Source: Candidatus Goldiibacteriota bacterium HGW-Goldbacteria-1
GTDB taxonomy: Bacteria; Oederibacteriota; PGYV01
NCBI GenBank assembly: GCA_002839855.1
Contig: PGYV01000004.1
Location: 141,988 to 205,987, forward strand
Direction of reading: 5' to 3'
DNA: 64,000 nt
The position numbers were made by a program, and so were the translations under genes. Of the stretch, positions 61,648 through 64,000 are shown piece after piece (position 1 is the first letter of the stretch; every line of letters starts with the position of its first letter). A model generated the notes under the pieces. It had not been told where the DNA came from. It did no database searches and saw nothing but the letters and a program-made list of their open reading frames with translations.

Positions 61648-62493
61648 TCATTCCCCAAACTTCGCCCTTATATACCTTTTAAGCGCGTCGCGCCATCCCG
61701 GCATTATGTCCTTGTCAATCAAGCCCAGGTGATAATTTCTTAAAGCGGAAAAAGCCGGCCTTTTGGCGTCCCTTTTCCACTGGCTCTGGTTTACCACTTT
61801 TACCTTGCCCGGCTTGTGCATTATTTTTATTATCTCTTCCACCATTTCCACGCGCGAACAATATCCTTTATTGGAAGCGTGAAACACGCCGCACTCTTTT
61901 GACAGTATAAACTGCTTTATCAGTTCCGCCAGATCTAATGAATACGTGGGGGAACTTACCATATCTTTTACCGCTATAATTTCATCGCCTTTATTTACGC
62001 CGTTTACAACGTAATCCACAAAATGGTTGCGCCTTTCGCCAAACACCCACGCCGTCCTTAAAATTACGCCGTTGCCCAGTATCTCCCTTACAAACCTTTC
62101 GCCTGCCAGTTTGGATTTGCCATAAAAATTGCAGGGATTTTCAGCATCAAATTCAATATAGGGCTCGTTTTTTTTGCCGTCAAAAACATAATCAGTACTT
62201 ATGTGTATCATGCGGGCGCAGTATTCCCTGCAGGCAATGGCGATATTCTTGGGGCCGATTGCGTTTACTTTCATCGCGCGGTCATTATCTTTTTCGCACG
62301 CGTCAACATCGGTAATGGCCGCGCAGTTTACAACCACAGACGGCTGTTTATTTGCCATATATTCAAGGACTGCGTCAAGGTCTGTTATATCCACATCCTT
62401 GCTTGAAAGCGCGCTTACCGCGTATGTTTCATCGCATACTTTTTTAACATCCGAACCTAAAAGTCCTGTACCGCCAAAAATAGCTACTTTCAT
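61648..62493 (-). CDS. rfbD: dTDP-4-dehydrorhamnose reductase
   Basis: This 281-residue protein matches RfbD, the last step of dTDP-L-rhamnose synthesis, reducing the 4-keto group with NADPH. GGTGLLGSDVK at the N-terminus binds the coenzyme. ISTDYVFDG and YGKSKLAGE give the catalytic triad pattern with the YxxxK. CIRTAWVFG-like LRTAWVFGERRN is also typical. It begins 12 bp after rfbB. A repeat-rich gap of about 200 bp follows before the epimerase. Confidence 0.93.
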   Translation of the reverse strand: MKVAIFGGTGLLGSDVKKVCDETYAVSALSSKDVDITDLDAVLEYMANKQPSVVVNCAAITDVDACEKDNDRAMKVNAIGPKNIAIACREYCARMIHISTDYVFDGKKNEPYIEFDAENPCNFYGKSKLAGERFVREILGNGVILRTAWVFGERRNHFVDYVVNGVNKGDEIIAVKDMVSSPTYSLDLAELIKQFILSKECGVFHASNKGYCSRVEMVEEIIKIMHKPGKVKVVNQSQWKRDAKRPAFSALRNYHLGLIDKDIMPGWRDALKRYIRAKFGE

Positions 62494-62505
62494 CTTTCCT
62501 CCGTT

Positions 62506-63507
62506 TTACTTATATGCTTTCTTAAAATAATCTTTAAACGCCCTGCCTTTTAACGCCGACCACCAGTTATTGTTTATTACGTACCAGTTGATTGTAAGTT
62601 TCAGGGCTTCGGTGAATGTGTGTTTGGGCTTCCAGCCAAGTTTTTTAATTTTGGCTGATGAAAGCGCGTAACGCCTGTCATGCGCAAGCCTGTCTTTTAC
62701 AAACCTCATAATGGACACGGGCTTTTTAAGCTGTTTGATTATGGTCTTTGCCACAAGTATGTTTGGCTCTTCCACATTTCCGCCCACGTTATAAACCTCG
62801 CCCGGTTTTCCTTTTCTTAAAACAATTTCAAGGGCGGCGCAGTTGTCTTCAACATATATCCAGTTGCGCACCTGTTTGCCGTCGCCGTAAAGCGGAAGCT
62901 CTTTCCCCTCAATTGCGTTGGTGATAAAAAGAGGGATAAATTTTTCCGGATGCTGAAAAGGTCCAAAGTTATTGGAACTTCTTGTGACAATAACCGGCAG
63001 GCCGAATGTTTTAAAATAAGCAAGCGCTATAAGGTCAGAAGCGGTTTTGGACGCGGCGTAAGGGCTTGTGGGTTCAAGCATATCTGTTTCAACAGATTTG
63101 CCCTTTTTCACGCTGCCGTAAACTTCATCGGTGGAGATATGAACAAACCTTTTAACGTTATGATTTTTTGCGGCTTCAAGCATGTTCATTGTCCCGCGCA
63201 CGTTTGTGTCTATAAATACACCCGGATCAAGGATAGACCGGTCCACGTGTGATTCCGCGGCGAAATGAACTACAGCATCCATACCCGCAACAGCTTTATC
63301 AACAGCACTAACATCACGGATATCGCCTTTGATAAATGAGAAGTTTGAGTATTTTTTGAATTCAGTTATAGTGTCAGGATTTGAAGCGTAAGTCAAAGCA
63401 TCAAAGACTATGATTTTGTATTTTGGATATTTCTTAAGCATAAGCCGTGTAAAACAACTGCCAATAAATCCCGCTCCGCCTGTGATAAGTATTTTCAAGT
63501 TGCCCAT
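62506..63507 (-). CDS. rfbB: dTDP-glucose 4,6-dehydratase
   Basis: This 333-residue protein matches RfbB, which makes dTDP-4-keto-6-deoxyglucose. GGAGFIGSCFTR binds NAD near residue 8. AAESHVDRSI, HISTDEVYGS with the catalytic Asp-Glu, and SPYAASKTASD with Tyr and Lys are all intact. NFGPFQHPEKFIP is family typical. The ATG at 63507 has AAGGAG upstream; a start at 63522 is less likely. Together with rfbD and the truncated rfbC it forms a dTDP-rhamnose or related deoxysugar set. Confidence 0.95.
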   Translation of the reverse strand: MGNLKILITGGAGFIGSCFTRLMLKKYPKYKIIVFDALTYASNPDTITEFKKYSNFSFIKGDIRDVSAVDKAVAGMDAVVHFAAESHVDRSILDPGVFIDTNVRGTMNMLEAAKNHNVKRFVHISTDEVYGSVKKGKSVETDMLEPTSPYAASKTASDLIALAYFKTFGLPVIVTRSSNNFGPFQHPEKFIPLFITNAIEGKELPLYGDGKQVRNWIYVEDNCAALEIVLRKGKPGEVYNVGGNVEEPNILVAKTIIKQLKKPVSIMRFVKDRLAHDRRYALSSAKIKKLGWKPKHTFTEALKLTINWYVINNNWWSALKGRAFKDYFKKAYK

Positions 63508-63530
63508 TCTCCTTATTAGCATTTGTCCCG

Positions 63531-63610
63531 TTCTGTCACCTTTCTCCTATCACCTTTCTCGTTCTATGTACTGTTCTGTCACCTTTCTCCTATCACCTAT
63601 CTCGCCTTAT
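63531..63610. repeat. Imperfect direct repeat upstream of rfbB
   Basis: The stretch TTCTGTCACCTTTCTCCTAT occurs twice (from about 63533 and 63574), with TCACCTWTCTCG parts between. It is a tandem repeat of about 40 bp rather than an inverted one. Confidence 0.7.
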
Positions 63611-63627
63611 CTCTTTGCTTTTCGCCC

Positions 63628-63695
63628 TGGTAGCCGCGCCCTTCAGGGCGCGTTGTTTCAAATCAACTGCCGCACCTTAAAAGGTGCGCCTACCA
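63628..63695. repeat. TGGTAG...CTACCA palindrome element, canonical copy
   Basis: This 68-bp copy is uninterrupted: TGGTAGCCGCGCCCTTCAGG, GGCGCGTTGTTTCAAATCAA, CTGCCGCACCTTAAAAGGTG, CGCCTACCA. Two internal palindromes are separated by TTGTTTCAAATCAACTG and the outer ends are complementary. It serves as the reference for the interrupted copies. Confidence 0.9.
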
Positions 63696-63705
63696 GATCT
63701 AAACC

Positions 63706-63738
63706 TAGCTGCCTAGCTGCCTAGCCGCCGAGCTGCCG
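63706..63738. repeat. Octamer array, CTAGCTGC type
   Basis: About four octamers, CTAGCTGC, CTAGCTGC, CTAGCCGC and CGAGCTGC, lie directly before the stop codon of the truncated rfbC gene. Only one arm is visible. Confidence 0.75.
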
Positions 63739-63740
63739 CC

Positions 63741-64000
63741 TTATCTGTCCTTCCTGCTCCAGTCGTACGGTATTTCGCTTCCGTGCGCGGGCAGCCTGAA
63801 TTCATCCGGCTCTTTGGGGTTGTACGTTTCCGTGGGGGTGTTGATTATAATTGCTTCATATTCAGAGGCGCCCTTAAAACCGTGATAAACATTATTTGGA
63901 ATCTGCACCATCTGCATATTGTGTTCGCCTATGAAAAATTCATTTATTTCGCCCTTTGTCTTTGAACCTTCGCGTGAATCATAAAGCACAAGCTTTATCA
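63741..64000 (-). CDS. rfbC: dTDP-4-dehydrorhamnose 3,5-epimerase, truncated by window end
   Basis: The C-terminal part of an RfbC-like epimerase is present. FIGEHNMQMVQIPNNVYHGF and INTPTETYNPKEPDEFRLP are family features. The gene runs past the window, so the N-terminus and catalytic His are not visible. It would turn dTDP-4-keto-6-deoxyglucose into the L-rhamnose series, consistent with the neighbouring rfbB and rfbD. Confidence 0.85.
   Translation of the reverse strand, partial: IKLVLYDSREGSKTKGEINEFFIGEHNMQMVQIPNNVYHGFKGASEYEAIIINTPTETYNPKEPDEFRLPAHGSEIPYDWSRKDR

Noticed and set aside
1-64000. Transposase, integrase or other mobilising gene for the repeats
   Set aside because: No DDE, tyrosine-HUH or recombinase motif was found in any gene, so the repeats cannot be tied to an enzyme within this window.
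1-64000. tRNA or rRNA genes
   Set aside because: The gaps were read for cloverleaf-like arms, GTTCGA T-loops and CCA ends, and no convincing candidate was seen; a tRNAscan run would settle it.

Overview
The window looks like a chromosomal segment of an uncultured, probably anaerobic, diderm bacterium. Diderm features are a TonB-like protein, a small predicted outer-membrane barrel, several lipoproteins and a secreted protein with a FlgD-type C-terminal domain. A Re-type citrate synthase and many iron-sulfur and radical-SAM proteins fit an anaerobic life style. I cannot fix the phylum from sequence alone; the Thr/Pro-rich linker plus FlgD-like domain resembles proteins of candidate phyla related to Goldbacteria or Elusimicrobia, which is a weak guess. 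Start codons are ATG, TTG and GTG with clear Shine-Dalgarno sites, and several promoters match the sigma70 consensus closely. No rRNA, tRNA, CRISPR array, transposase or phage gene was found.

Layout. 0.2-1.2 kb: a lipoprotein and a membrane protein. 1.2-6.7 kb (minus): a GT51-like transglycosylase, exonuclease III, two unrelated phosphoglycerate mutases (GpmA, GpmI) and a secreted MsrAB fusion. 7-16 kb (minus): secreted and membrane hypotheticals, a polysaccharide deacetylase, two B12-type radical SAM proteins, a GNAT acetyltransferase and a LysM/M23 peptidase. 16.3-21.5 kb (plus): a TCA operon with Re-citrate synthase-like protein, NADP-type isocitrate dehydrogenase, malate dehydrogenase and two-subunit fumarase. 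21.5-28.4 kb (minus): treZ - GH57 - treY, trehalose from alpha-glucan. 29.7-33.0 kb (minus): tatA (only 56 aa) - tatC - a Tat-signal DUF362 protein - a NapH/NapG-like polyferredoxin, an apparently self-contained export-plus-redox module. 33-41 kb: an MscS channel, a frameshifted VWA protein and a two-component cluster with two paralogous kinases and one NtrC-type regulator. 44-49 kb: acyl-CoA synthetase, TonB-like protein and a ZnuABC-like metal transporter. 49-64 kb: a DUF4139 protein, zinc-ribbon protein, flavodoxin/ferredoxin fusion, MFS transporter, QueC, two secreted proteins, a possible toxin-antitoxin pair, ComF and a nucleotide-sugar/glycosyltransferase cluster ending in a truncated rfbC.

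The most unusual content is intergenic. The gaps are packed with short repeats of several families: (a) heptamer arrays arranged as two opposing arms, each abutting the ribosome binding site of a downstream gene; (b) octamer arrays, also as opposing arms; (c) a nested palindrome element of about 70 bp that starts with TGGTAG and ends with CTACCA; (d) an AGACGC double palindrome; (e) GAGGGACR octamers and other modules. Families are inserted into one another, most densely in a gene-free island near 42.7-43.6 kb. They form a hairpin-rich system of dispersed elements with no mobilising enzyme in view.
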